Below are positions 1 through 8,562 of a stretch of 64,000 nt of DNA, piece by piece. The DNA lies in contig NZ_WQCA01000015.1 in the NCBI RefSeq assembly GCF_013032445.1, forward strand, positions 18,305-82,304. The letters run 5' to 3'. The notes beneath the pieces are model-generated. The model worked only from the letters and a program-made list of their open reading frames with translations. It was not told the DNA's origin and did no database searches. Each line of letters starts with the position of its first letter. Within the stretch, counting starts at the first letter, position 1. Position numbers and translations under genes: made by a program. The stretch is from Ruegeria arenilitoris (GTDB lineage Bacteria > Pseudomonadota > Alphaproteobacteria > Rhodobacterales > Rhodobacteraceae).

Positions 1-1
1 A

Positions 2-472
2 GAGGCCAGCATCGGCATTTCGGGGCGCGCGACAAATATCTCGGACGGTCTTGGACTGGCGCTGAAACGGATGGCCGACAGTCAGGCGGCGTCGCGGGTG
101 GTTATCCTGCTGTCTGATGGGGTGAACAATGCCGGTGCCACCAATCCGCGTGGTGTCGCGGAACTGGCCGCCGGGATGGGCGTGCGCGTGCACACCATCG
201 CGTTGGGACCCAAGGATTTGGAAACCGCAGAGATGGGCGAGCGTGGTGTCGTTGATGCGGCTACCTTGCGCGCCATTGCGCAGGTTTCGGGTGGAGAGAG
301 CTTTCGCGTCAAAACCACCGATGACCTGATTGCGGTGACAGAGGCGCTGGACCGTCTGGAAGCTACCGACAGTGCAGGCCTGACCGCTGAAATTCATCGT
401 AGCTATTGGACCTGGCCCGCCGCGCTGGCGGTTGTTTTTGCGCTTTGGGCGGCGTGGAGGCACGCGGAATGA
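2..472 (+). CDS. VWA-domain protein, BatA/MxaC-like (5' end outside window)
   Basis: The 3' part of a gene that starts before the window; 156 residues are readable. It shows the second half of a von Willebrand A domain (LLSDGVNNAG, then a glycine-rich AAGMGVRVHTIALG strand and a late GGESFRV segment). A C-terminal membrane helix (ALAVVFALWAAW) ends in a short basic tail. This matches BatA/MxaC-type proteins, which sit in the membrane with VWA domains outside and act with MoxR ATPases in maturing periplasmic enzymes; mxaC-family genes accompany methanol dehydrogenase genes in methylotrophs. The stop overlaps the next ATG (ATGA), so it is the upstream part of a four-gene operon. The exact family member cannot be fixed from a fragment. 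Confidence 0.8.
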   Translation, partial: EASIGISGRATNISDGLGLALKRMADSQAASRVVILLSDGVNNAGATNPRGVAELAAGMGVRVHTIALGPKDLETAEMGERGVVDAATLRAIAQVSGGESFRVKTTDDLIAVTEALDRLEATDSAGLTAEIHRSYWTWPAALAVVFALWAAWRHAE

Positions 473-1368
473 CAGCGCCGGAGTTCACCCTGCTCAGGCC
501 CCTTTGGCTGCTTGCCCTTCCGGGTGTTGCCGGGCTTGCCTGGTGGGTGCTGTCCCGTGCACGCGGGTTCGGCGCGTGGGACAAGGTCGCGGATGCGGCG
601 CTGATCAAGGCGATGGCGGCGATTGGCCGGATTGAGGGCGCAGCTTTCCCGCTGGCTCCGATTGTTCTTTTGCTAGTTGCGGGGCTCAGCGTGGTCGCCC
701 TGACCGGCCCAGCAGTCGAGCGGCGCGACGCACAGACCTATCGCAATCTGGATGGTGTTTTGTTTCTGGTTGATGCTTCGGCCAGTGTTGTCGGCAACGA
801 ACGCTGGCCGCAGATGTTGACTATGGGCCGATTTGGTGTCGGCGCTTTGGGGTCCAGGCCTGGCGGGATCATAGTGTTTGCAGGCGACGCCTATGTCGCA
901 ACGGATATGACGACCGACCATCGGCAATTGGGTCAGACCTTTTCATTGATCGCTGCCGACACAGTACCCGACAAGGGATCCCGCCCCGAACGCGCGCTTG
1001 CGCTTTCCGCCCGGCGGATGGATGAGGCTGGCATCCTTGCCGGTGACGTGGTCCTGTTCACCGATGGTGAAGGCCTGGGGGCAGAATCCCTGCAACATGT
1101 TGCAGCCTTAGCCGGTCGCGACGTCAGAGTATCCTTGGTTGCGATGGCGGACTTATCCGCGCAGATGCAAACCCACGCGCGAGTTGGTGGGGGCGCCGTT
1201 TTCACATTGGACCAGACGGACGAGCTGGGGCAATGGCTGGCGCAGGACACAGCCGCGCGGCTGGAAAAGGCGGACTACCCGGTGCTTTTCTGGCACGATC
1301 TGGGGCGGTACATTCTGGTCCTCGCTCTGTTCCCGATGCTGCTGTTGTTCTGGAGGGAAAGGGCATGA
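469..1368 (+). CDS. VWA-domain membrane protein, BatB/MxaL-like
   Basis: 299 residues. The start at 469 is chosen because it overlaps the previous stop (ATGA) and gives the typical BatB opening, TLLRPLWLLALPGVAGL. An N-terminal helix (about 11-30) and a second helix (about 65-85) precede a VWA domain with the metal-site motif DASAS near residue 105 and FTDGEG near 205; a final helix (LVLALFPMLLLFW) closes the protein. VWA/VWA/TPR/BatD order is the classical bat (aerotolerance) arrangement and resembles mxaC-L-K of methylotrophs, where the products help assemble methanol dehydrogenase. Location near xoxF favours the maturation role; this is inference. Confidence 0.85.
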   Translation: MTAPEFTLLRPLWLLALPGVAGLAWWVLSRARGFGAWDKVADAALIKAMAAIGRIEGAAFPLAPIVLLLVAGLSVVALTGPAVERRDAQTYRNLDGVLFLVDASASVVGNERWPQMLTMGRFGVGALGSRPGGIIVFAGDAYVATDMTTDHRQLGQTFSLIAADTVPDKGSRPERALALSARRMDEAGILAGDVVLFTDGEGLGAESLQHVAALAGRDVRVSLVAMADLSAQMQTHARVGGGAVFTLDQTDELGQWLAQDTAARLEKADYPVLFWHDLGRYILVLALFPMLLLFWRERA

Positions 1369-2039
1369 AGTGGCTGGCCCTGTTAGGAGCTGCTTTTGTG
1401 GGGCTCGCCCTTGCACTGGGTGGTGCTGCACCCTTTGGCCGGGTCGCCCTGGCGATAGGGGCGAATAGGGTCGCGGTGCAGCTGTTTTCGGACCCGGACT
1501 GGAGCGGCGTTGCTTTGTTTCGTGCAGGCGATTTTGACGCGGCCGCGCTGGCGTTCGAAGAGGCAGGAGCGATCTATAATCTGGGGAATACCGAGGTCTT
1601 TCGCGGTCGCCTCGCCGCCGGGTTGGAAGCCTATGATCAGGCGATTGCCACCGGAGATACGGATGCGCAGGCGAATTTCGACGTTGTGGCTGCCCATTAT
1701 GCGGGCCTGCAGATCGACCCCGAAGCGCTTGGCCTGTTTCCAGAGCGCAAAACCGGACCGCAGGCCGACAGCTTCATCGCGCGCGGTGATGCCCGTGCGG
1801 CGGGCACTGGCAGCGAAGTCACCAATTCCAACACGATGCTCGGGCTGGCCGAACTGGACAGTCGCGGGCGTCTTGGGGTGCGGCGCATCTTTGACGACAA
1901 ATTCATGGTGGCAGATGAGCGCTGGCTGAACCAGTTGTCCGACGTCCCCGGTGAATTCATGGTTGCCCGGATCGCGCAGGAGCACAAACGCCGCGCAAAA
2001 CTGGGCCTGTCCCCGCCCGAGCCGGAGGACCCACGATGA
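1365..2039 (+). CDS. Tetratricopeptide-like exported protein, BatC/MxaK-like
   Basis: 224 residues, starting at the ATG that overlaps the stop of the preceding VWA gene. A signal peptide or anchor (WLALLGAAFVGLALALGG) is followed by one or two TPR-like units around AIYNLGNTEVFRGRLAAG and AYDQAIATGD, a form shared with BatC (YNLGN is the recurring signature). The C-terminal half has no motif I recognise. It probably acts as the scaffold partner of the two VWA proteins on the periplasmic side. Its stop overlaps the following BatD-like gene, so the four are translationally coupled. Confidence 0.75.
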   Translation: MKWLALLGAAFVGLALALGGAAPFGRVALAIGANRVAVQLFSDPDWSGVALFRAGDFDAAALAFEEAGAIYNLGNTEVFRGRLAAGLEAYDQAIATGDTDAQANFDVVAAHYAGLQIDPEALGLFPERKTGPQADSFIARGDARAAGTGSEVTNSNTMLGLAELDSRGRLGVRRIFDDKFMVADERWLNQLSDVPGEFMVARIAQEHKRRAKLGLSPPEPEDPR

Positions 2040-3217
2040 AATGGCTTGTCCTGATGTGCCTGTTCGTTCCCGTGCACGCGGTGGCTCAATCGAAAACGGT
2101 TCTGCCCTCAGAACTGTCGATTGAGGTGACGGTCGAGGAAAACGTTGCAATCCCGTTCACGCGCGAGATGATCCTGATCTCTATCCGTGGCGTGTACCGG
2201 CGCCACATTACCAGGGAAAAGCTGGTTCAGCCCGATTTCAACGGCTTTAGCTGGGCGCAGCTTGGGCCGGATCACTGGACGGAAGAAAGGATCAATGGTC
2301 GAAACTTCAAAGTGTTTACCCGGAGAATGGCAGTTTACCCTGTCAGGTCCGGCACCCTGACGATTGGTCGGTTCACCCATAGCCTGACTCTGACGGATGA
2401 AAACGACGACTGGTTCCAGCATGATATCCAGTCTGAGCCACTGACGATTGAGGTCGCCACGGCTCCGGCCTCGGCCGGTTGGTGGTTTCCTGTCCGCGAC
2501 CTGAAAATCTCGGATCAATGGTCGAATGCTCCCGATCAGTTGTCCCCAGGCGAAGGCGTGTTGCGTGTAATCCGGATCGAGGCATTAGGGGCAACGCCCG
2601 AGATGGTGCCCCCGATGCCCGAGTTGCATTCACCTTCGGCCATGATCTTCGCACATCCGGAAAAGCGGTTGGTCGAGCTGACACCGGACGGCCCGGTGAC
2701 ATACGCGTTCTGGCGCTGGACCATTCGACCCGGCAATGACACTTCGGGCATCGTTGAGCCACTGCAGTTCAGCTACTTCGATACGGTTGCCCGGGAAAAC
2801 CGTGACGTCACCATCTCAGCTCAGCGTGTGGCCTACGGTACCGTCGCGGGCGGGGAAACAGGTGTGGAGTTGAACTCCGAACCAACCGCTGCACGACTAC
2901 CCGGCTGGCCCGCTGTTGCTTTGGCGGCGTTCGTTTTTGCAATCGGAGTGGTCTGGGGCATGTCCGGCCGCAAGCTGACCGGCTTGCCGGCGCTGCAGCG
3001 TTTTGGAATCTTTGACCCGCTGGTGCGGGATCTCAGGACATGTGCCAGAACCGGGCGTGCCGACGGGCTGCGGCGGGCCGCGGCCGCGATCCTGCGCCGC
3101 GATGGACTGTCTCAAGCTCGCCTGGAACAGATGCGGGAATTCGACCGGAGGTTTTATGACCCCAAGGCTCCGGCACCTGATTTGATGGGATTTGCCCGTG
3201 ACTTCCTGCGTAACTGA
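2036..3217 (+). CDS. BatD-like exported membrane protein
   Basis: 393 residues. Signal peptide (WLVLMCLFVPVHAVAQ), then beta-rich extracytoplasmic domains of the BatD type (about 25-270, including EVTVEENVAIPFTREMI), one transmembrane helix near 290-310 (AVALAAFVFAIGVVWG) and a cytoplasmic C-terminal helical region of about 80 residues. BatD proteins are the last member of MoxR-associated BatABCD systems. It is the last gene of the operon; 110 bp separate it from the two-component operon downstream. Function in C1 metabolism is inferred only from the neighbourhood. Confidence 0.75.
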   Translation: MKWLVLMCLFVPVHAVAQSKTVLPSELSIEVTVEENVAIPFTREMILISIRGVYRRHITREKLVQPDFNGFSWAQLGPDHWTEERINGRNFKVFTRRMAVYPVRSGTLTIGRFTHSLTLTDENDDWFQHDIQSEPLTIEVATAPASAGWWFPVRDLKISDQWSNAPDQLSPGEGVLRVIRIEALGATPEMVPPMPELHSPSAMIFAHPEKRLVELTPDGPVTYAFWRWTIRPGNDTSGIVEPLQFSYFDTVARENRDVTISAQRVAYGTVAGGETGVELNSEPTAARLPGWPAVALAAFVFAIGVVWGMSGRKLTGLPALQRFGIFDPLVRDLRTCARTGRADGLRRAAAAILRRDGLSQARLEQMREFDRRFYDPKAPAPDLMGFARDFLRN

Positions 3218-3327
3218 GTGGTTCCAGCAGTCAAGTTTCTGTTAAATAGAACCTTTTTCTCTGGTATCAAACTGAAACAGTTGAAACGTTCCAAAATTGA
3301 TGTACCTTTCCCAGCGGAGGAGAAGCA

Positions 3328-4047
3328 ATGCAACCGGTGGGATACCCCAAAGCGGTGGACCAAGTGTCCAACGTTTTGATCGTGGACGATCATCCGCTTT
3401 TTAGCGATGCGCTGGCTGCAGCATTGCAGCTTAGCTTCGAGAATTGCCGTATCGAAAAAGCTAAGACGCTGAAGCAGACATTCGAGGTGCTGAGCGGAGG
3501 GTTCAAGCCCGACCTGATCATGTTCGACCTGAAACTGCCGGATGTCACAGGTATCTCGGGGTTCCAACAGTTGCGTGACCGGTGGCCTTCTGCCCCTGTT
3601 CTTGTCATTTCAGCGCTTGCTTCCGGCGAGCTTGTGCGATCTCTGATCGATTATGGCGCCATGGGTTTTCTTCCCAAAGACGCCTCCGCGCAGACGCTGA
3701 AATTCGCCATCCACGAGGTCACTGCAGGCCGCAGGTATGTTCCGCCGGAATACAACCGTATCGAAGAACTGAAATCGCCGGAAGCCACGGTGTACCAGTC
3801 AAGCCCCGAACTCTCGACGCTGACGCCGCAGCAGGTACGCATCCTCAAGCTCATTTGTGTGGGCAAATCGAACAAGCAAATCGCCTATGAGCTGTCGCTG
3901 GCCGAGGCCACGGTCAAGGCGCATATCACGGCGTTGCTGCGCCGTCTGGGCGTTCGCAACCGAACCCAAGCCGCGGTTTTGGTCGACTCGGTTATGGCCC
4001 GCCAGACACGGCACGAACCGGAGGTTAAGTCCTTTCTGCAACACTGA
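3328..4047 (+). CDS. flhR: LuxR/NarL-type response regulator, FlhR-like
   Basis: 239 residues with a strong Shine-Dalgarno (GGAGGAGA) before the ATG. The receiver domain (about 14-135) has the acidic pair in LIVDDH, phospho-acceptor Asp67 in LIMFDLKLPD and Lys in LPKDAS. A LuxR-type helix-turn-helix lies at about 165-225 (LTPQQVRILKLICVGKSNKQ, then EATVKAHI). It heads an operon with a FIST gene and a hybrid histidine kinase. In Paracoccus the FlhS/FlhR pair controls formaldehyde dehydrogenase and xoxF expression, and both targets are 8-11 kb downstream here. The symbol is given on domain architecture plus context; not proven. Confidence 0.8.
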   Translation: MQPVGYPKAVDQVSNVLIVDDHPLFSDALAAALQLSFENCRIEKAKTLKQTFEVLSGGFKPDLIMFDLKLPDVTGISGFQQLRDRWPSAPVLVISALASGELVRSLIDYGAMGFLPKDASAQTLKFAIHEVTAGRRYVPPEYNRIEELKSPEATVYQSSPELSTLTPQQVRILKLICVGKSNKQIAYELSLAEATVKAHITALLRRLGVRNRTQAAVLVDSVMARQTRHEPEVKSFLQH

Positions 4048-4056
4048 GGATCGCAC

Positions 4057-5214
4057 ATGCGGGATCTGAAGCCCGGACCACACTTCATCACAACAGGCCG
4101 CTCGCTTGCGTCAGACCCACATGCAGCCGTTGAAGAAGCGTGTGCGGATATCGACAGCCGGACGTGCTGCTTTGTTCTGGCCTTTATCCCCAACGATCTT
4201 GACCCCGTCGAAGTGTCGCGCGGCCTGAACCGAAAATTGGCCGGTGTGCCTGTTTTCGGATGCACAACCGCCGGGCAGATCACGGAACTCGGGTATGAAT
4301 CCGATACGCTGCTGTTGCTTTCATTCCCTAAATCGAACTTTCGCTGCTCATCCATCCTGTTCGAAGAACTCAGACCGCTGGATTCAACGGAAATCGCTGC
4401 CAATGCGCAGCGACAGGCAGAGCGATTTCGCCACACCGCCGGCTGGAACAGGTTGGCGCTTGTGTTCTCGGACGGGTTGTCGAAACAGGAAGACTTGCTG
4501 GTTTCCACGCTTGAGGCCGTTGTGGATGGTTTGCCGATTTTTGGTGGATCAGCAGGGGATGGCCTGCAATACGAAGAGACATTTGTGCTTCACAGCGGCA
4601 AGGCGCACAGCAATGCCGCAGTCCTGCTTTTGATTGAAACGAACCTGAGGTTTCAGGGCATTGGTTTTGACCATTTCCTGCCAATCGGGTCCGAAATCAT
4701 CATCACGGATGCCGACCCCGAAGAGCGTGTGGTTTATGAGATCAACGGCGCGCCCGCGGCCCTGGAATACGCCCGCCTGGTCGGTTGCTCCGCCGAGGAT
4801 CTGTCACCGCTGGTATTTGCTGAAAACCCGCTGTTGCTGCGGCAGAACCTGAACTATTACGTGCGCGCCATTCGCGAGGCGATGGACGGGCATTCGCTGT
4901 CTTTTCTGGCTGCCATCGACGACGGCCTGATCATGACCCTCGGGCGTGGCAAGGAAATCATCGAAACGCTTGAAGCCGGGCTGGACGTGCGCGACAACGC
5001 CGGAAATGCGCCGGATTTCATCCTTGGTTTCGATTGCGTGCTGCGTAAGCTGGAGATCGAACAAAAGCAACTGAGCAAACAGGTTTCAGATGTGCTGCAA
5101 ACCCGCCGTGTTGTGGGGTTCAATACCTATGGGGAACAGCAATCGGGCTTACATATGAACCAGACTTTTGTCGGCGTGGCCTTTTTTGAACCTGAAAAAC
5201 GTGAACTGAGCTGA
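4057..5214 (+). CDS. FIST N/C domain protein, putative small-ligand sensor
   Basis: 385 residues. The N-terminal FIST domain spans about 35-225 (PVFGCTTAGQI and PIFGGSAGDG are its glycine-rich hallmarks) and the FIST_C domain about 230-375, ending in the typical VVGFNTYGEQ segment. FIST domains are predicted sensory modules for small, often amino-acid-like ligands and are usually tied to signal transduction. There is no signal peptide or membrane helix, so it is cytoplasmic. It lies 9 bp after the response regulator and 2 bp before the histidine kinase, so it probably feeds a cytoplasmic signal to the kinase. The ligand is unknown; a formaldehyde or glutathione adduct is an attractive guess only. 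Confidence 0.85.
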   Translation: MRDLKPGPHFITTGRSLASDPHAAVEEACADIDSRTCCFVLAFIPNDLDPVEVSRGLNRKLAGVPVFGCTTAGQITELGYESDTLLLLSFPKSNFRCSSILFEELRPLDSTEIAANAQRQAERFRHTAGWNRLALVFSDGLSKQEDLLVSTLEAVVDGLPIFGGSAGDGLQYEETFVLHSGKAHSNAAVLLLIETNLRFQGIGFDHFLPIGSEIIITDADPEERVVYEINGAPAALEYARLVGCSAEDLSPLVFAENPLLLRQNLNYYVRAIREAMDGHSLSFLAAIDDGLIMTLGRGKEIIETLEAGLDVRDNAGNAPDFILGFDCVLRKLEIEQKQLSKQVSDVLQTRRVVGFNTYGEQQSGLHMNQTFVGVAFFEPEKRELS

Positions 5215-5216
5215 CC

Positions 5217-7472
5217 ATGCTGAACCCGGACGATCCGCTGGAACTTCAGGTCGTCAAACAGGCCAAGATCATCGATGCGCTGATGCGTCGTGCCAATCGC
5301 CAGAAAGACGTGGGCCCCTCTGCGTTCCGCGCCTTTCAGTCGGCGATTGAACTGCAACAACGGGTGATGGAGCAAAGCCGCGACCTTGAACGTGCTACCA
5401 TCGAACTGGAAAGCGCCAGATACGAGCGGGAGCAGACGCGAAAAAGCCTGGTCAAGGCGCTGTCCTCAATGGAGGAAGGGTTTGCGCTGTTCACCGATGG
5501 TGAGCTGAACCTTTGCAACGAGCTGTTCCAGGCAGTTTTTTCGGATGTTTCCGAGCTTGTCAGGCCGGGCCTCAGGCTGCGGCGTTTTTTTGCCCTGGTG
5601 CAGGGCAGTGGGCAGTTTGTGTCTTCTGACCGGGGGGTGTCGAACATGCCCGATGTGCTGGAACGAAATACGCGGTCCGGCATGGTAACAAGCGAGGTGA
5701 TCGAACTGCGCGGCGACCGTTGGTACAAGCTGAGCGCGCAGTACACCTCGGAAGAGAATGTCGTCATTCTACTCACCGATATCACTTCGGTCGTGCGCCG
5801 GAACCGGGACGAGAAAGAAACTCTTATCGACCGGCAGGAAGATTACCTTCAGGCGGTCTTTCAAAACATGAGTTCGGGGGTTTGCACGTTTTCGGCAACC
5901 GGCGACGTCATGATGCACAATGCCCGGTTTCGTGAAATTCTGAACCTGCCGCAATCGCTGTTGCCTGAGAACGCACCGGTACAGTCCCTATTGGACCTGC
6001 TGCGCGCGCGCGGGTTGATCAGAACCGATGATGAACTGAAAATCGGTAGGTGGCATCACGAACTGAAAAATCGGGGCTGGCTGCGCAAGCGTGTACGCGA
6101 CGGGGTAGATCGGGTTCTAGACATTCAGGCCAACCAGTTGCCGGATGGCGGCTTTCTGGTCGAACTGAAAGACGTGACACTTGAGGCACGCGCGACGGAA
6201 ACGCTGGAAAACCGCGTTATGGAGCGGACGGCTGAGCTGACGCGCGCCAACGAGAAACTGACGCGGGAATACGAAGAAAAAGCCCGTGTCGAAGAGGCGT
6301 TGCGGATAGCAAAGGAACGCGCCGAGGCCGCGGTGTCATCAAAGACCCGATTCCTGGCTGCGGCCAGTCACGACCTTCTTCAACCGATCAACGCAGCTAA
6401 GCTGATGATCTCAACCCTGACCGAGATTTCGCGCGACACTGAGTTCTACGAAATGATCGAACGTCTGGACGGTGCGTTTGGGTCGGCGGAACAGTTGCTT
6501 CATTCGCTGCTTGATATTTCGCGCCTGGAAACCGCCGATCCGGATACGGTTTCACCGACGAATGTCAGTCTGGCGTCTGTCATTGCCGGTATTCAGGGCG
6601 ATCAGACGCTGGTTGCCGAGAACAAGAACGTGCGGCTAGACGTCGTGCCCAGCTCGGCTTTCGTTCATTCTGATCCGGTTTATCTGCTGCGATCCATTCA
6701 GAATCTGGTGGTGAATGCGATCCAGTACACCGAACCCGGCGGCAGGGTATTGGTGGGATGTCGCCACCGTGGCGACAAGGTCGTCCTGCAGGTTTGGGAT
6801 ACCGGAATTGGCATCGCGCGAAAGGACCAGGCGCGCGTGTTCGAAGAATTCACCCGGGCGGACAACGTGCCGCTGGGTTCAGGCATGGGATTGGGCCTGT
6901 CTGTGGTTGACCGGGCATGTCGACTATTGGGCCACAAGCTGTCGTTACGATCCAAGCCCGGCGTCGGGTCCGTTTTCAGCATTGAGATGGACCGGGTCGA
7001 GGCGGATCGTGGTGTCACGGAAACACCCGATCTATTGCTGCATACCGGGGACGTTCCGCTGGATTATATCGTGCTCGTCATCGAAAATGACCGCGATGTT
7101 CTTTTTGGCACCACGCAGTGGCTGGAACAGAATGGCGCCAGCGTGCTGCCAGCCCGATCACCCCAAGAGGCGATGCGCTTTGTCACCGATATGGGTATGC
7201 CGCCCGATATCATACTGGCCGATTACCAGTTGGACGATGGCGACACCGGGGTCAGTGCGATCCGCCAGATCCGTCAGATGACCCGGTCCCGGGTTCCGGC
7301 CATTCTGATCACCGCAGATCGCAGCGAAGCGGTACGCAAGGCCGGTCTGAGACATGAGATTTCGGTTATGACGAAACCGGTTAAACTGTCGCGTTTGCGG
7401 TCATTGATCGTCTGGAAAATTCATCACAGCGTGATCACCCAGACGCTCGACACCGACAAAAGTCGGCAATGA
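5217..7472 (+). CDS. flhS: Cytoplasmic PAS hybrid histidine kinase, FlhS-like
   Basis: 751 residues, no transmembrane segment. A coiled coil (about 40-80) is followed by two PAS-like domains (about 85-190 and 210-325; both carry the pattern of PAS_7-type sensors, e.g. VFQNMSSGVCTFSATGD), a second coiled coil, HisKA with His385 in AAASHDLLQP, a HATPase domain (NAIQYT, WDTGIGI, GSGMGLGLS) and a C-terminal receiver with Asp669 (ILADYQLDDG) and Lys in MTKPVK. Architecture and position fit FlhS of the formaldehyde-responsive FlhSR system. The last four bases overlap an alternative start of the next gene. Confidence 0.85.
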   Translation: MLNPDDPLELQVVKQAKIIDALMRRANRQKDVGPSAFRAFQSAIELQQRVMEQSRDLERATIELESARYEREQTRKSLVKALSSMEEGFALFTDGELNLCNELFQAVFSDVSELVRPGLRLRRFFALVQGSGQFVSSDRGVSNMPDVLERNTRSGMVTSEVIELRGDRWYKLSAQYTSEENVVILLTDITSVVRRNRDEKETLIDRQEDYLQAVFQNMSSGVCTFSATGDVMMHNARFREILNLPQSLLPENAPVQSLLDLLRARGLIRTDDELKIGRWHHELKNRGWLRKRVRDGVDRVLDIQANQLPDGGFLVELKDVTLEARATETLENRVMERTAELTRANEKLTREYEEKARVEEALRIAKERAEAAVSSKTRFLAAASHDLLQPINAAKLMISTLTEISRDTEFYEMIERLDGAFGSAEQLLHSLLDISRLETADPDTVSPTNVSLASVIAGIQGDQTLVAENKNVRLDVVPSSAFVHSDPVYLLRSIQNLVVNAIQYTEPGGRVLVGCRHRGDKVVLQVWDTGIGIARKDQARVFEEFTRADNVPLGSGMGLGLSVVDRACRLLGHKLSLRSKPGVGSVFSIEMDRVEADRGVTETPDLLLHTGDVPLDYIVLVIENDRDVLFGTTQWLEQNGASVLPARSPQEAMRFVTDMGMPPDIILADYQLDDGDTGVSAIRQIRQMTRSRVPAILITADRSEAVRKAGLRHEISVMTKPVKLSRLRSLIVWKIHHSVITQTLDTDKSRQ

Positions 7473-7519
7473 CAGGAACGCTAAAGGCCGTACTCTCACA
7501 AGCGGGAGGGCGCTTGCTC

Positions 7520-8194
7520 ATGAGGACGCTAATAATCGTGCTTGCCGTATTTGGCCTGAGCTTCAATCCGGCCTTTGCGGCATCGGCTGATGGGGAAAAG
7601 GCCTATGATCTTCTGTTCCAGGAGGGTGTTCTGGATAGCATCGCCCGGGACAAAGAGCTTGTCTATCAACGCATGGTGACTAACGGCCTGAAGCCCGAAA
7701 CCGCCGCGCGCGATACCGGGGACATAGCGCTCAGCTTCACCGATGACGGCTCGGAAATGGCACATCTGGAGTTTCGGCAGGACGACAAGCATCGAGCGAT
7801 GGGCGTGTTTCCGGCCAGCGTTGGCAACCCGATGATCATGGTTTTCTATGAAAGCACCATTCGCGATATGGCCGAAACCGCAGGTGGCAGTCCGTTTTAT
7901 ATTCGCAATCGTGTGAAAGATGCGCTGGTTCAACCTGCCGAAGTGGTTGCAGGTCAGGCGGTTTTCGACGGCAAAACCGTACCCGTGCAGATCATCCGAA
8001 TGCGCCCGTTTGAAAATGATCCGAACAAGGACCGAATGCAGGGGTTTGGAGATCTGGTGCTGAGTGTGACAGTCTCAGAGCAGGTGCCGGGGTGGTATCT
8101 GCGGCTGGTGGCCGAGACAGATCCGGAAAACGGCTCTGATGTCATCTATCGCTCGGAAATGCAGTTCGAAGGAGTGCAGGAGGGCCGGGAATGA
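7520..8194 (+). CDS. Secreted protein of unknown function
   Basis: 224 residues from the ATG at 7520. I prefer this to the in-frame ATG at 7469 that overlaps the kinase, because a GGGAGG element lies about 11 bases upstream and the product then begins directly with a signal peptide (TLIIVLAVFGLSFNPAFAA). The mature part is a mixed alpha/beta protein without cysteines or a recognised domain. Its stop overlaps the following small gene, so the two are probably co-expressed with the kinase operon. I do not recognise the family; its place beside quinoprotein genes suggests a periplasmic accessory role. Confidence 0.65.
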   Translation: MRTLIIVLAVFGLSFNPAFAASADGEKAYDLLFQEGVLDSIARDKELVYQRMVTNGLKPETAARDTGDIALSFTDDGSEMAHLEFRQDDKHRAMGVFPASVGNPMIMVFYESTIRDMAETAGGSPFYIRNRVKDALVQPAEVVAGQAVFDGKTVPVQIIRMRPFENDPNKDRMQGFGDLVLSVTVSEQVPGWYLRLVAETDPENGSDVIYRSEMQFEGVQEGRE

Positions 8195-8556
8195 CGGTTT
8201 CGATGCGTTTTGCAATAGTTGTTGCAACGTTTTGTGCTGCTGCGCCACCCGCGTCCATGGCACAAAGCGTGGCGGAGCGGCTGAATGACTATCCTACCGC
8301 CGCAAGGGCAGATTTTGTATTCGCTTGTATGGTCACCAATGGCCAGTCCCGCGAAATGCTGGACCGGTGTTCGTGTTCGATCGACCTGATCGCCTCGATC
8401 CTGCCATATGAAAGATACGAACAGGCCGAAACAGTTCTGTCGATGCGCCGGGTCGGTGGCGAGCGCATGGCGTTCTTCAAAAGTGCAGTAATGGCGGAAG
8501 CAATGGTTGCCGACCTGCGCAGGGCGCAGGCCGAGGCCGAAGTTGTCTGTTTCTAA
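8191..8556 (+). CDS. Small secreted cysteine-containing protein
   Basis: 121 residues, translationally coupled to the preceding gene (ATGA) and with an AGGAGGG element before the start. Signal peptide (MRFAIVVATFCAAAPPASMAQ) and a mainly helical mature region. Four cysteines remain after cleavage: one in FACMV, two in DRCSCS and one at the very C-terminus (VVCF), which could form two disulfides. Nothing identifies an enzyme. It converges on the SoxYZ-like gene with only 6 bp between stops. Confidence 0.65.
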   Translation: MTVSMRFAIVVATFCAAAPPASMAQSVAERLNDYPTAARADFVFACMVTNGQSREMLDRCSCSIDLIASILPYERYEQAETVLSMRRVGGERMAFFKSAVMAEAMVADLRRAQAEAEVVCF

Positions 8557-8562
8557 CAGGCG

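Noticed and set aside
1383..2150. 255-codon minus-strand frame over the TPR and BatD-like genes
   Set aside because: Overlaps two ATGA-coupled plus-strand genes with signal peptides; composition is that of a shadow frame.
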